DNA of 64,000 nucleotides from Enchytraeus crypticus (taxonomy: Eukaryota; Annelida; Clitellata; Enchytraeida; Enchytraeidae): assembly GCA_905160935.1 (NCBI GenBank), contig CAJHZI010000678.1, forward strand, positions 1,427,001-1,491,000. The letters run 5' to 3'. Positions 37,113-49,500 of this stretch are shown here, piece by piece. A model generated the notes under the pieces. That model saw only the letters and a program-made list of their open reading frames with translations, made no database searches and was not told where the DNA came from. The translations under genes were made by a program, and so were the position numbers. How positions within the stretch are numbered: the first letter of the stretch is position 1; each line of letters opens with the position of its first letter.

Positions 37113-37880
37113 CTACAGCCAATGGCGATGATGATGATTAATAATAACAACAATTAGAGTGCTACAGTCATCAATGACAACATCGAGCACTATTGGGACA
37201 AAATCAAGCCGGCGAGCAAAAAAAAGAAGGTCCAAAAACGGTGCAAATTCCAAAATCCAGAAATTCAGTCCAAAGTAAAGGGAGTTAAAGAAAAGGTGGT
37301 TTAGGCGCAGGTCGCTGCTCATGGATACTGGATGGAAAAGAGAGTGGAAAAGATAGGTCTTCAACTACTTATGGAACTGCTCATAGGAAAGCAAAGGCTG
37401 ATGTGATTCAAATGAAGATTTCCGAAGATTGGATGGAAGAGAATTCCAGATCTGAGGTGCAGCATGCTGGAAAGAACGATTAGATAGCTTAGAGCGTGAA
37501 GGTAAGCTAGGTACAAGAGTAATTAACTTAGAAGACCGAGTAATAGCAGGCTGCATCACTTTAATCAAGTGGGACATACAAGTTTGTCCAGGGATGGTGA
37601 TGGACTTAAAGGTTAACGAAGCTGTTGTGTAAATGATACGCTCTTTAATCTAAATCTAATTTAATTTAAATCTTTAATTTAGCCAGTGCAAAGACTTCGA
37701 AATAGGCGTAACATGTGAGTACTTGGAACTACAAAAAATTGCTCGCGCAAGAGAATTCTGAACAAACTGCAACCGATCAATCTCACAGCCAGGGAGATTT
37801 AAAAACAGGGAATTGCAGTAATCCAGCTTCGATTGCACAAGAGCAGCACCAATTGTAGCAGCTGTCTCACGTGACAAATA
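37113..37880 (-). mobile_element. LINE-C reverse-transcriptase C-terminal fragment
   Basis: Minus-strand frames read TAATIGAALVQSKLDYCNSL, FLNLPGCEIDRLQFVQNSLA and VTPISKSLHWLN, then after breaks SFQHAAPQIWNSLPSNLRKS. These motifs are usual after the RT domain in CR1/L2-type LINEs. Interrupted by at least one frameshift and stop, so inactive. Confidence 0.82.
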
Positions 37881-38464
37881 GCAACTGTCTCACGTGACAG
37901 TTTTAGTTATGTGTTATATTAACTATATTATAATTAATAATATTATAATTAATTATAATATAATTAATTATAATTATATCAAAATCATCATTATCTTCCT
38001 TTGAATCGCAGTTTAGCTAGGATCGGGATGCAAATAGACATTTTTAACTCCTCTATGTGTATGGTGGGGAACTTTTCCATTCGTTTTTATGAAATCTAAT
38101 TAATTTATTAAAAATATTAAAAATTAATTAGTTAAGCGTGGAAATACAAATGAATAAAGTAACAAACGGTAGAAAGATAGGATACTTGTACATAAATATA
38201 TTAGGCCTAATTGTAAATTTCAAATGATATACACCAATTACTGTATGTATTATATATCATTTAATTTTTACGATTTCTTACCCTTTTTACCTATAAAATA
38301 ATCCATCTTTTACCCGCTGGAATTTTTACAGAATAATTTACATCACTACTTTGGACACCTCAACAGCTTCAGAAGCTGAGTGGGATAATTAACTAGATCT
38401 TTTGTTATCTTCGGGGATTACAATATCACCAGTTTCTTTAGTAGGAATTTCGGTGTTGTCTTTT

Positions 38465-38860
38465 AATACCACATATTTAAACCGTTAGGCAATTTAATCC
38501 ATTTTCCGTATAACCAGTCCAGTGAATGTCCGATATTTTACTCTCAGATCAGCGCGGCTGGGATTCGAACCCAGAAGGGTTCCAGTCACCACAGGGTCTG
38601 TCATTTAAAACTTCATGACGGTATCTACGCCTCTAACCATTGCGCTATTGAGACAATCGTACCGTTATTGAGAGGTCTGCTGGTGGACTCGGTCTCTATG
38701 GAGATGGAGAGGCGTGGTATGGCGCCCACAGAGTTGCGCCCAGCTGCTCGGTGTCTCAGCACGACACGTGACTTACGCTGATGGGTGGGGGAGAGGTTTC
38801 TTCTCAGCTGCAGGCTCGTAGCTGCTGCAGCTGCTGCTACCAGCTCTGAACCCTCCCAAC
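38465..38860 (-). pseudogene. Inverted duplicate of MAST exon 20 plus S1 SINE
   Basis: 38465-38660 is an S1 SINE in reverse. 38661-38860 is the reverse complement of 27017-27210, including the exon 20 donor, with only a few differences. Similarity starts at tcagagct and ends at ggtattaaaag, so about 400 bases were copied. Confidence 0.93.
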
Positions 38861-39012
38861 TTTCAACTCCTTGTCCATATTAATATATAGAAGCTAGAAT
38901 CAAATCCCACCCCTCAAATTAGCTCCTTCTATTTTATAACCCTAGTCTCGTTCCAGAGTAGGGTCTGTTACTTAATTGATGTGCGCAGATGATTTACATG
39001 CTCTTAAGATAA

Positions 39013-39255
39013 TGTCTCCATGGCTCAATGGTTAGAGGTGTGGATAACGTCATGATCTTTTAAATGACAGATCCTGAGGTGAATTCAACTCTCGTGGGTT
39101 CGAATCCCAGCCGCGCTGATCTGAGAATAAAATCTCGGACATTCACTGGGCTGGTTATACGGAAAATGGATTAAATTGCCTAACGGATTAAACATGTGGT
39201 GTTAAAAAGTGATAGATATCGACATAGTTGATTATTCACTATAATGCGTGTTTAC
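39013..39255 (+). mobile_element. S1 SINE
   Basis: tgtctccatggctcaatggt, ggttcgaatcccagccgcgc, tail ataatgcgtgtttac. Confidence 0.88.
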
Positions 39256-40443
39256 TTTATTAAAACTGTAGCAAAAATAGTATTTTTCTCCTCAAGTAAA
39301 GAAGAAGTGACTGAGATACGAAGTGGAAGGTATAAATAAATAAATAAATAAATAAAGATACAATTAAAGTTTTGCCTTATATTATTTTTCTTAATTAGTA
39401 ATTTTCGATATTTTAATAAAAATTTTCTGCATCAGTCCGACATATAATTATGTAAACAGCATTATAAAATGCATGAATTTTGCAATAAATTCTATTGGCT
39501 TTTACAAGCAAACTGTAAGATTTTATGAGTCAACAGGTGATATCATTTCGGCTGCCTAATCATTCGATCAGTAACCATGCGACAATATTTTGTTATAGCT
39601 ATTAGCTCAAATCCATAATTGAAAAACCCTACTTAGGAGCCATAAAGGGTAATTTTGATAAATTCCATTGAGATTTTTGATTTTTTTTAAATAATAAAAT
39701 GTAAAAACAAACCCGTCTTTTAAATAGAAAAACAGTTACTAGTGTATTGTTATTAGTTCATTTGTCAACGTAGACTTAGTACACTGCATATGATTTAATT
39801 TTCCATGAATAGCTTTATGATTTTACGCATGCTACATTTAGTTACATCAAAATGTTACTATAAAAATGTTAAGAGTACTTGTAAACATTAAGTTGCCATC
39901 CTATAATTGACAAAATATAAATTTACAATGTAGCATATAAGGTAATTAAAAATTAAAAATTAATTTCTAAATTTATTTCCGAGGTTTCATGTCCTTGCTT
40001 TACAGAATGTGGAACAATATTGGTGACTTACTACAGTGTGCATCACATCACTTTCTGTTTCACTTTCATTGAAGAACTTTGTTACAGCATTTTCTGTATA
40101 TTTTATTTACATTAAATGGTAATACATGTTGAAAGTGGACCATTCAACTAAATGGATTTATTGACAGAATTTATATCCGGTTGATTAATTTTTTAAAATT
40201 TAATAAAGTTTATAAAGTTTATAAAGTTAATGGTAATAGAAACTGGATTCCTTGTATTACCCAGCACCCTCTGGTAGTAATGAAATAAATAATATAAAAC
40301 TTTTATTTATATTTTCATTATTTATGTGTGTGATAATATTCTCAATGCGTTGTAAATATTTTAACTTGTAGATATAAGTTGCAGAAAGATAAGATCCTAT
40401 AAAGGACTCTAGGGTAAAGAAGATATAGATATATTTAGTAGTT
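39256..40443. other. Upstream flank of iRhom
   Basis: AT-rich with (ATAA)n at 39336-39355. No CpG-rich promoter or other feature recognised. Probably contains the promoter and 5'UTR. Confidence 0.45.
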
Positions 40444-40523
40444 ATGTCGAGACGCCACAACTCGACACTTCCTCGAGGTCGCCAGAGGGGAGAGGAATAT
40501 GATCCAACGCAGAGATATAAGAG
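40444..40523 (+). CDS. RHBDF: iRhom exon 1, start codon
   Basis: First ATG after an in-frame TAG at 40426-40428. Encodes [20 protein letters not shown] and PTQRYK. The donor (AAGAG|gtagga, phase 2) matches the one base that exon 2 supplies. The N-terminus of iRhoms is poorly conserved, so an additional upstream start cannot be excluded. Confidence 0.72.
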
Positions 40524-43500
40524 GTAGGAACAGTAAATCTAAAGCTATACCTGTATGCTGTCTATTCCTTCCTCCAATGATACTGTACATTATGTAGGTA
40601 GTCCTGCTATGATCTTCTATTTAGCTATTGTACTAGTATAATATTATATCGCTCATCATTTTCGAGTGACATCACTTTCGAGTGAGGAAACTGACGTTAA
40701 CATTTACTTGACTTTTTATGAAATTATACAGCTGAATATACAATGCATTTTATGAATTCTAAGAACTGAACATTGCGTTATTCCAAAATGCTTGATAAAT
40801 TCCCCCCCCCCCACCAGGATATGATTGAGCAATTCAGAGTTAGTGGCAGTGTCCTAATAATTGAGGGGTGATGAGATAGCAAAGGATTAGTGGACATTAA
40901 CAATGGATATATAAAATATCTTTAAAATATCTTAAAGAGTTTTGATCCAATTTGCACAGATTTGTACAATTTAATTGCTTAGTTGATTAAACAAGGTTCA
41001 GATTTTATTTGTGAGGAAATTACATTGTTAGAAAAAGAAAAATCTATGACAATAAATGTCTTTATTTTAATCTAGAAGGGATAACCTACACAGTAGTTTT
41101 ACTTAATACTGTTTTGTGTTTTTTAATCATTATAAAGTGTCCTCATTTTATCTGTTATTGTTGACTATTGCATCTATAATAACATCACTTGCTGAGTATT
41201 TCAGGAATTAGTTTTTTTCTAACTCTCATTATTTATTTTCTCCTGAATCGTGAATGCATATATGTATATAAACACAGAGAATGTTGGTATATTCTGTACA
41301 AAATTCGCCACTAAAAGATTCTAAATGTCATTAGGGCCGTTACTAACAGAATATCAAACTAAACGTTGCTGAATATGTAGGCCTATTATACTGTATTGTA
41401 TGACAATTAGAGTTTGTTTTTTGTTTCATTGATAAATCTTTGTTTTGTAAGAGAAGCCACTTTTATTTCTAAAAGTTGGAATTGCACAATTAGTGTTGTC
41501 TAGACAAACAATTTTTCAAAAGTCCTGTTACTGTTTCAAGGTACACCAATCAACCAAAGTATGCGACAGCAGTGTGGTAAATGCATATTTGTATGGTGTA
41601 ATATTTAAATATTAATGTAAGTTTCTATTTAGCATTTATATATCTAGATGGACTTTTTTTGTAGTGAAGAAAACCTGGAAGAAGCTGGAAAGTGGTCTCT
41701 GCTTTCCAAGTTAGTTCTCCTATCTAATAATATTAATTAGCTCTGCCTGTAAGAATGAATAATTGTAACTGTAACATAATAATTGCGATAATTGATTTCT
41801 ATGTATCTCTCTATCTAGTCTTCTGCCACTTGGCCCGTCCAATGTATATATTTCTATTCACTGTAAATCAATCAACAAGTTACTGCCTTTAATAATGCTT
41901 ATACCTTATTCACACTTTATTGTAGAATATAGCTTGGGAATAATGGCTTCCAAGTTCTAAGGTAGTTTCCCATTGTCTTCCTCATTTCTTGCTTAAGATG
42001 CCTTTATGCCGTGTGCAGTTTACAATTTATATTTTTTCCTGTGAACTGATCTCAATATGGAAGATAATGGCTTGTATACTTATATTTGTAATTATAATAA
42101 AAATGTAGTTAATAAATATAGAAAATTGTAGTAAATTTTTATAAAAAACAGTTAATTTTATTATTAAAATATAGTTATTGTAACAATATATTTAGTATTT
42201 GAATGAACAGTTAATCTTAGTATTAAAATATAGTTATTGTAACAATGTATTTATTATATAAATGATAGATATTGTTGTTTGAAAAGAATCGATTTCATTT
42301 TATGAGATAAAATTGATAAACAATTATTTATTGTTTGGCTTTTTAACTAAGTGTACATGTCATGTCCTTTGAGAGATAGTTCTGAATTAATTATATTTTC
42401 TGTTTACATGGCAATAGTTAACTTCTGTTAGCATGCCGTTAATCCCTATTCGGGGTCGACACGGAGGGGTCTAGATAGGAAATGGAACTTTAAGGTCGTC
42501 TATCCATTGGCCTAACACCACCAAGTGTACACGACTAGGTTTTTATTCGCCCCTTGGAAGAGAAAACCCACGTCGCAATGCAGTCTCAAACCCACTACCT
42601 TTCATTCAAGAGCCGAGCTCTCTACTCACTGCGCCACGAGGCGTTCTCTTTCTTAGTGCACTACCTACTGGCAGGTTCATGGTACTTAATGCCTCCACTC
42701 TTCCCTGTCCTCCACCTTCCTCTTCATTTCCACATATGAGTGGGTCTTTAAATCATGTAACATACCTAATCTTGGCCTGCCCCTGCCTCTTTTTCCTTCC
42801 ACGAGGCATTATGTTATATATATAACTACTTTCATGTTATATATTAGTATATGTAGCTATTGCTGCTTGCTAAATAGCAATAGTTACATATAATAATATA
42901 TAACATGATGTAATAAAACTATTTGTTAAGAAGCTTGCAGGCCTGATGCTTGCTTAAGGTCGCTACTTGTGCAATGGCCTATCAAGCTGACAAAGACCAT
43001 GCGTAAAGCAGCTAGCCCAAATAATTTCGTTATTAAAATATATGATATTGGTTTTGCTAAATATATTAAGCTATCTTGCAAAATATTTCTTGCCACCTCT
43101 GGACAATTGAATGAATTTTGCCTTGAATTAAAGTCATATTCAATTTCTCTGTCATTTTAAATTAATCAGGTGCAATAATAGTATGACTTGGTGCAACCTT
43201 AGAACTAATATGCTTGTTCTTTTAACAATGTTTTGATATCAACTACAAATGATGTTAATTCATTTTTGGCTGTACTTTGTATATTTTGTCCGCGTTGTCA
43301 ATTAGGAACTTAAAGCACGCTGTCGCAGATTTCTTTGGAGTGGCAGACGATGAGGAAAGTGATCCAGATTATTTGAAACGCAAGTGGGAGAATCGATCGA
43401 TTAAGATGCTCTCTAAGAACGCCATCACAGGTAAAATCCTCACTGTCTCTTTCTGCTTCTGTTTCTGCTGAACTTTCTCTCTCGCTCTCTTTCACACTCT

Positions 43501-46500
43501 TTCTCATTGGCGCTATTTTTGTTATTTTGTGGTGTCTCGTGATCAGTTTATATCTAGAATGTCTCAATAGCGTAGGGGTAACGTCTTGAAGTTTTAAATG
43601 ACTGATCCTAAGGTGAATTGAAGCCTCGTGGTTCGAATCCCGGCTGCGCTGATCTGCGAGTAAAATCTCGAATATTCACTGGACTGATTACACGGAAAAT
43701 GGACTAAATTGCTTAACGGTTTGAACATGTGGTATTAAAAGTGATAGATATCAACACAGTTGATCATTTCACTAAATTTTGTGATTTATTTTTATAATAT
43801 TCTTACTGAATACCATATTATCTTGTATTACCTTCAGTGTCAAATTGGTTACATGAGCTAAGCTCTCAGATGCTAACTTAGTAGTAGTTTTATGGTATTA
43901 ATTCATAAATTGATATTCTTCATGCCATTAATTCTATTTGTTCTCATTGTTTCATTCATTTTATATTTAAATTACCTCCTGATTGTTCAGAATCAAAATA
44001 TTCCAAAAGTGTATGCTTCAGTCAGATTGTGTTTATTGTGTTTTCGCTATGCTGTGTTTTAATGGTGCTTGATTTCAGCATCTGATGAATTTGTCTGATA
44101 ATATAATTTAGATTAAATCTTTTTTCATCAATTAACCTACTGCGGGGGTACTTAGAACTATATCTCTGACGAAAAAGTGTGTGTTAAATAAATATTAGAT
44201 AGTAAATAGGCCAATCATCTATATATTTGACTTCCCTTTTATCATCATCTTTGAATTAATAACTGGGCATTGAAATTCTTTTTGGTTAGGTGTTTGATTA
44301 CTTGATTTATTGTAATATTTCCTGTGTTGTATCTAGGTTACAGAAGTGTAGGCTAATTGTACTTGTTTTGCAACAGGCAACTGAGCAATAACTGAGTAGG
44401 GCAAAGAGAAACCACCTCAGGAGCCATATAACTTCTCTTATGTCATCTTTTAGTGAAAAGCATGACATTGAATTCATCCTCCCTTGAATCCCATTTTAAC
44501 CAGGGTCGGGATACAAATAGATTGTCTAAATCCTCTCTGTCCTACACCACACCACCAGCCAATCTCCTATTTGAGACTTTTACATTCGTTTAAATTTTTT
44601 GTAGAAATTTCTGGAGCCTTGGCGCTCACCAACCGAGTGCCCTTCTGACTTTCATATGGATCTTAGTGTTTTAGTCACCTTCTACGACACGTGCAGTAAC
44701 CAGTTAGTCAATCTTCAAACAACCTGGACACAGCACAGGGAATCTGCTAATTAATTAATTAAATTAATTAATGTAGTGATGATGTTTAGTGTAGTGTGTA
44801 CGAATAGAATTCTCAAATAGGGGATTGGCTGGTGGTGTGGTGTCGGACAGAGAGGATCTGAGACAGTCTATTCGTATCCTGACCCTGGTTAAACTGAGAT
44901 TCAAAGGAGGATGATGATGATGAATGTAGTGATGATATATCTGTGTATGTAGGCAAGGTAATTGGTCGCAGTGCTCTTCATGATGAGCGGGTGGAGGAAC
45001 CTCTGAGGGACGAGCCTGGGATGGAGGGAGAGGCCATAGAGATGAGGAACCTAGTGAGTGGTCAAGGTGAGCGGGGGGAGGTTGCTCTGTACGCGGGGGC
45101 CAGACAGTTGGGTGAAGGGGTGGTGGATGTGACAGACTCAGCCCTACAGAGAGGTGATAGCAAGGTGGAGATCAGACGTCCACAGAGACATACATCCTGG
45201 ACTGGCAAGTCTCCGGCTCGTAGGAGGTGAGGACCTGGAATGTGTGGTTTTTATTTTATTTTGTTTTTAATTGTTGCATATTTGTTTTTCTTCATTTTTA
45301 AGCATTACATTGATTTTACACGTTTCAACCAGCAACGTTGGATTAAAAAAGTTAAAATTTCATCTTTTGATAACTTATTGCATTCATTAGAGGGTGTCTC
45401 AATAGGAGCATAATGATGGTACTTGTTGAAGTTCATTGTTATTTAATTTGTTATATATTTAAGTTTATTTAGTAATTTAGTTCAGCATTGATGAGACCTT
45501 TCATCATGGAGGTTTGTAAGAAGATATGGGATATCAGTGTCGCAGATTTTTCATTAGATGCTAACAGCTGGTCAATTGGTTCATTATTAACATTAATTAT
45601 ATATCTCTTACCATTATCCTTTCAAGAAACCAGGCCAGTGTTACGCGTGGCTTCAGTTTTTAGATTTATTATATGGATGGATATTACAATTATATTTCAT
45701 AGAAATTTATGCACTGTTTTAATGAAACTCTAATTTTAATTAAAAATGGTATTTAATATATTCTACACCACTTGATGTAATCTGAAATTTGTGTGGATCA
45801 TGGAAAAATATGTAATTATTTTTATTATGGAAATCAATTAAACATTATCTCTTTAACTATTTATATTAGTAATAATTGTAAACTAAGTAGTGGTTATCCT
45901 ATCAGAAAGTATCTCAATAAATAGATCGGCATATTGTTATATGAAATCAGTTGAAGTATTAACTTAATTTAAGCATTTTGGTTTAATTATCTAGAAAGAC
46001 ACTCATTAGGATATAGTTTAACTGCTTTGGATAATATATTTTAACAAGTTGCCAGACGCTTCTTGAATATACTGTGTGTGTTTATGTAAAATCATACTTA
46101 AGATTACTTTGATTAAATACACAGCTTCTTGAATTTAATCAAGTTTATTGCTGCATGAGAGAATCAGAATCTCAGCAGAATCTTCAATTTTCAGTATTGA
46201 TGTGATATATTTATAGTATTTTATACGCTCATGTAAACCGTTTATATTATAAATATATTATTATTATATATTATTATTGTAAACCGCTTGTATTTATGCC
46301 GGAACATTTGAATATCTGCAATTTTTGTAACGTTTTACTATACTTTATTCATATTTTTTGTTTTTATGTACTTTTAATAGCACATACACGTGAGTATAAC
46401 AATTTCCGTATCTCTTGTGATTCAAATAATTTGGGCAGTTAGTGTTGATTTAGTTACTCACTCCTTCCTTTGACACTCCAGTACTTATTATGCTGTTTAA

Positions 46501-49500
46501 AAGAGTTTTTAAACCCTGTGTGATTCACCATGATATGATGTGGATTGTTTTATAAGTTGTTTATTTTTTTATACTATATTGGTCTGACATTTGATATAAG
46601 TATTACAGATTAAATATTATAGCTTAGGACAATAATAAAGAGATATATTGTTTCCATGCTTTTTATTTAAATACAAATATCAGATCAAAATGTAGTTTAT
46701 TCTGATTAATCATGTTTGAAAAAGTTAAATTATTAAGTTAGGCGTGTGTTTCTTAACTGAATTAGTGTAATGTGGTAGATAGTCAGACTGGATTTCAAAC
46801 CTATGGCTTCCTGATTACCTAGATATTTTGCTAAAATTTTCTCCACTGACATTATGTGGATTAAACATCTTCATTGGAAGGTGATCTGGTCATTACATAG
46901 CTGTTAATTAGATTTCATTTAACATTTCCCAATATCATGTCACTTAAAATTTAGTGTGCTTGTCATGCTATACTGTACCACTTATCGAGGTTTTGAATTT
47001 TTAAGTTATTTGACTACCCCATACTATTTCTGTTGGCAGTGTTTGAGCTTTGTCTCATTGCTTGTTTTGCTCGCTATTAGTTGGGAAGCTGGGTTAAAGA
47101 AATTGTACACGCTACTTAGATAAGATCCACTAAATTGTTAACCTTTTAATCACTGCTTTTGAATTTTTATTTGGGCGCTAATTAATCTCTTTCTATTCTT
47201 TTCTATCAATGTGTACGGGGTTCAAATCCTGGGCCCGCCCGTCACTGACATCGCTTTCGAGTGAGGAAACTGACGTTAACCGTAGCTATTTTTGCTTTTG
47301 CTTTCATTATAACACTGTACGTTGTGGATAGAGAGATAAATATCCTTAATGTAATTCTTAATTAAATATGAATAAGTCTATTGATATGGATATTTTAACC
47401 CTAGTTCTATCATATCTCTATATTAAAGATTTCATTTTTTATAGGCATCTGCATACACATGAATTAGTGCCAAGGCGGTTTTGTACGTAAAAACTGTAGC
47501 CAATATCTCAAATTGCCTCATATTTTAAGTCCAAGAATCTGCATTTTTTGAAGTGCTATCTTTTGTTTGTTATAATTTTTATGATTACAGACTCTCTTCA
47601 CACAGCATAGTTTTGCTAAAAATTACAACTATATCGACTTATTGGTTTCTTTACCATGTTGTTTAATGTTAAAAATTACCTTTTTCTATTGGATATGAGA
47701 GTTGTGTTTAAATCCGTTAAATTGTGAATTAAATACAGTGTGATGGTAATAGTAAGATTTTTCTTAGTTACGAACCACTTTAATCAAAAAGCTTGTTCTT
47801 TACGTAAATTCCTAAGAGCATAAATATGCTGTCTATGTCATGGACAATTATATTCCGTTAAATTAATAAAATTGCAAAATTTTATTAAATACTAGTTTAG
47901 ATTGATGTAGGAAAATATAGCATGTAGATGATGATGATAGCAATGTTATGCGTAACCCGTTTGCTTATATTGCAAGTTAATAAAGTTACAAAGTTACTGC
48001 CAAGCTGTTTCACTGATTAGTTTCATTGATTAGTTGATTTGTAGATATATTAGTTTGTGTAATTTCCTGTGTAAGTTTGTGGTAGATGCCTGTAGAGACT
48101 TATTATGTGTAGTTTTTAGGTTCAGAGTGCAGTGTAAATAAAAGGTTGTTTTATTATTACAGGGTGCGCATTAAAAAAATATCCTCGTAGCACAATTGTG
48201 ATAGCCTAGTCAATTCTTAATATTTTGCCTTGAAATTTTAAGGTTCTCTTGTCGAGGGATTTAGCCACAAGCTGACCAAATTTTGTAAAAATAGTTTTAA
48301 GGGAACCGGAGTTATCCAAGTTTTGCGAAAAAATTGATTTTTTTCATGTAACACGCAACGTAAAACGCCAATTAGAATCAATTCCTTTTTGAAAATCGGC
48401 TATTGCAAATTATTTTAATGTTTGGAGTTGTTGATTGATCTCTTCTCACCTTTCTCTCAGATACTACATGGGAGCTTTGATAACATAGCATTGTGTGCGC
48501 TTACATTGTATTGAATCGCTCATTGTTTCCAAGCAGTTTATTGTGTTGTTGTTTTGTAATTTGAATGTCTCACTAGCGTAGAGGCAACGTCATCCAGTTT
48601 TACATGACAGATCCAGAGGTGAATGGAAAACTCGCGGGTTCGAATCCCAGCCGCGCTGATCTGAGAGTAAAATCTCTGACATTCACTGGACTAATTATAC
48701 GGAAAATGGACTAAACTGTCTAACGGTTTAAACATGTGGTATTAAAAGTGATAGATATCAACGTAGTTGATCATTTCACTATAATGTGTGTTTACTTTTT
48801 AAAATTTATTTATCCATGTTCACAGTAAGCTGGTGAGAAAACCATCGGCGTCTGTTGGGGCAGCAGTGCTCGAGGTGGCGCCACCTGTCTATGTCAAGGA
48901 CGATGTCTGGAAGATGGCGCTAGGTGGAATGATGAAGAAACTCTCAGTCAGTATTGTCTGTCTGCTAGATTTAATCTTGTTTTCTTATTCAGTGATGCAG
49001 TGATTGGAGAATTTAGTTACTTAGTTTATTGCTAAACCATAAAGTAACTTTGTGCTTGTTAGTGTAGTTTTTCTAATAAAATATAGCGTGAGGACATTGG
49101 AAGAAAAATGCTGGATAGCACTTTAAAAGCACTGTATAGCATTGGTTTTGAAAGTGATTAAGATTATATAATGCATATATTATGAACTTATTCACGTCAT
49201 TCAGTCAAGGTTGATGTTGAAGATTTTTTGTAAAATGAGAAAATTTCTCAAACTTGCATTATTTTTGTATCACTTTGTTGAAAATGTATGCCTACATGTT
49301 GTGAATTAATATAATTATTCTGTTGTAAAGTTTACGCCGACACCAATGTTTTCAGATCTCTAAAATATGATCTGCTAAATCTTATGCAATATTATGTGTC
49401 TATGCATATTTATATTCAAGCATGTGAAGTTTTATTTGTACGATTAGCATGTAACGATTAGCATAAGTAAAGTAAATGTAATTAGCATATATAATTATAA

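Noticed and set aside
45488..45733. 81-residue hydrophobic frame in iRhom intron 3
   Set aside because: No suitable flanking splice sites in phase, AT-rich codons and no family resemblance.
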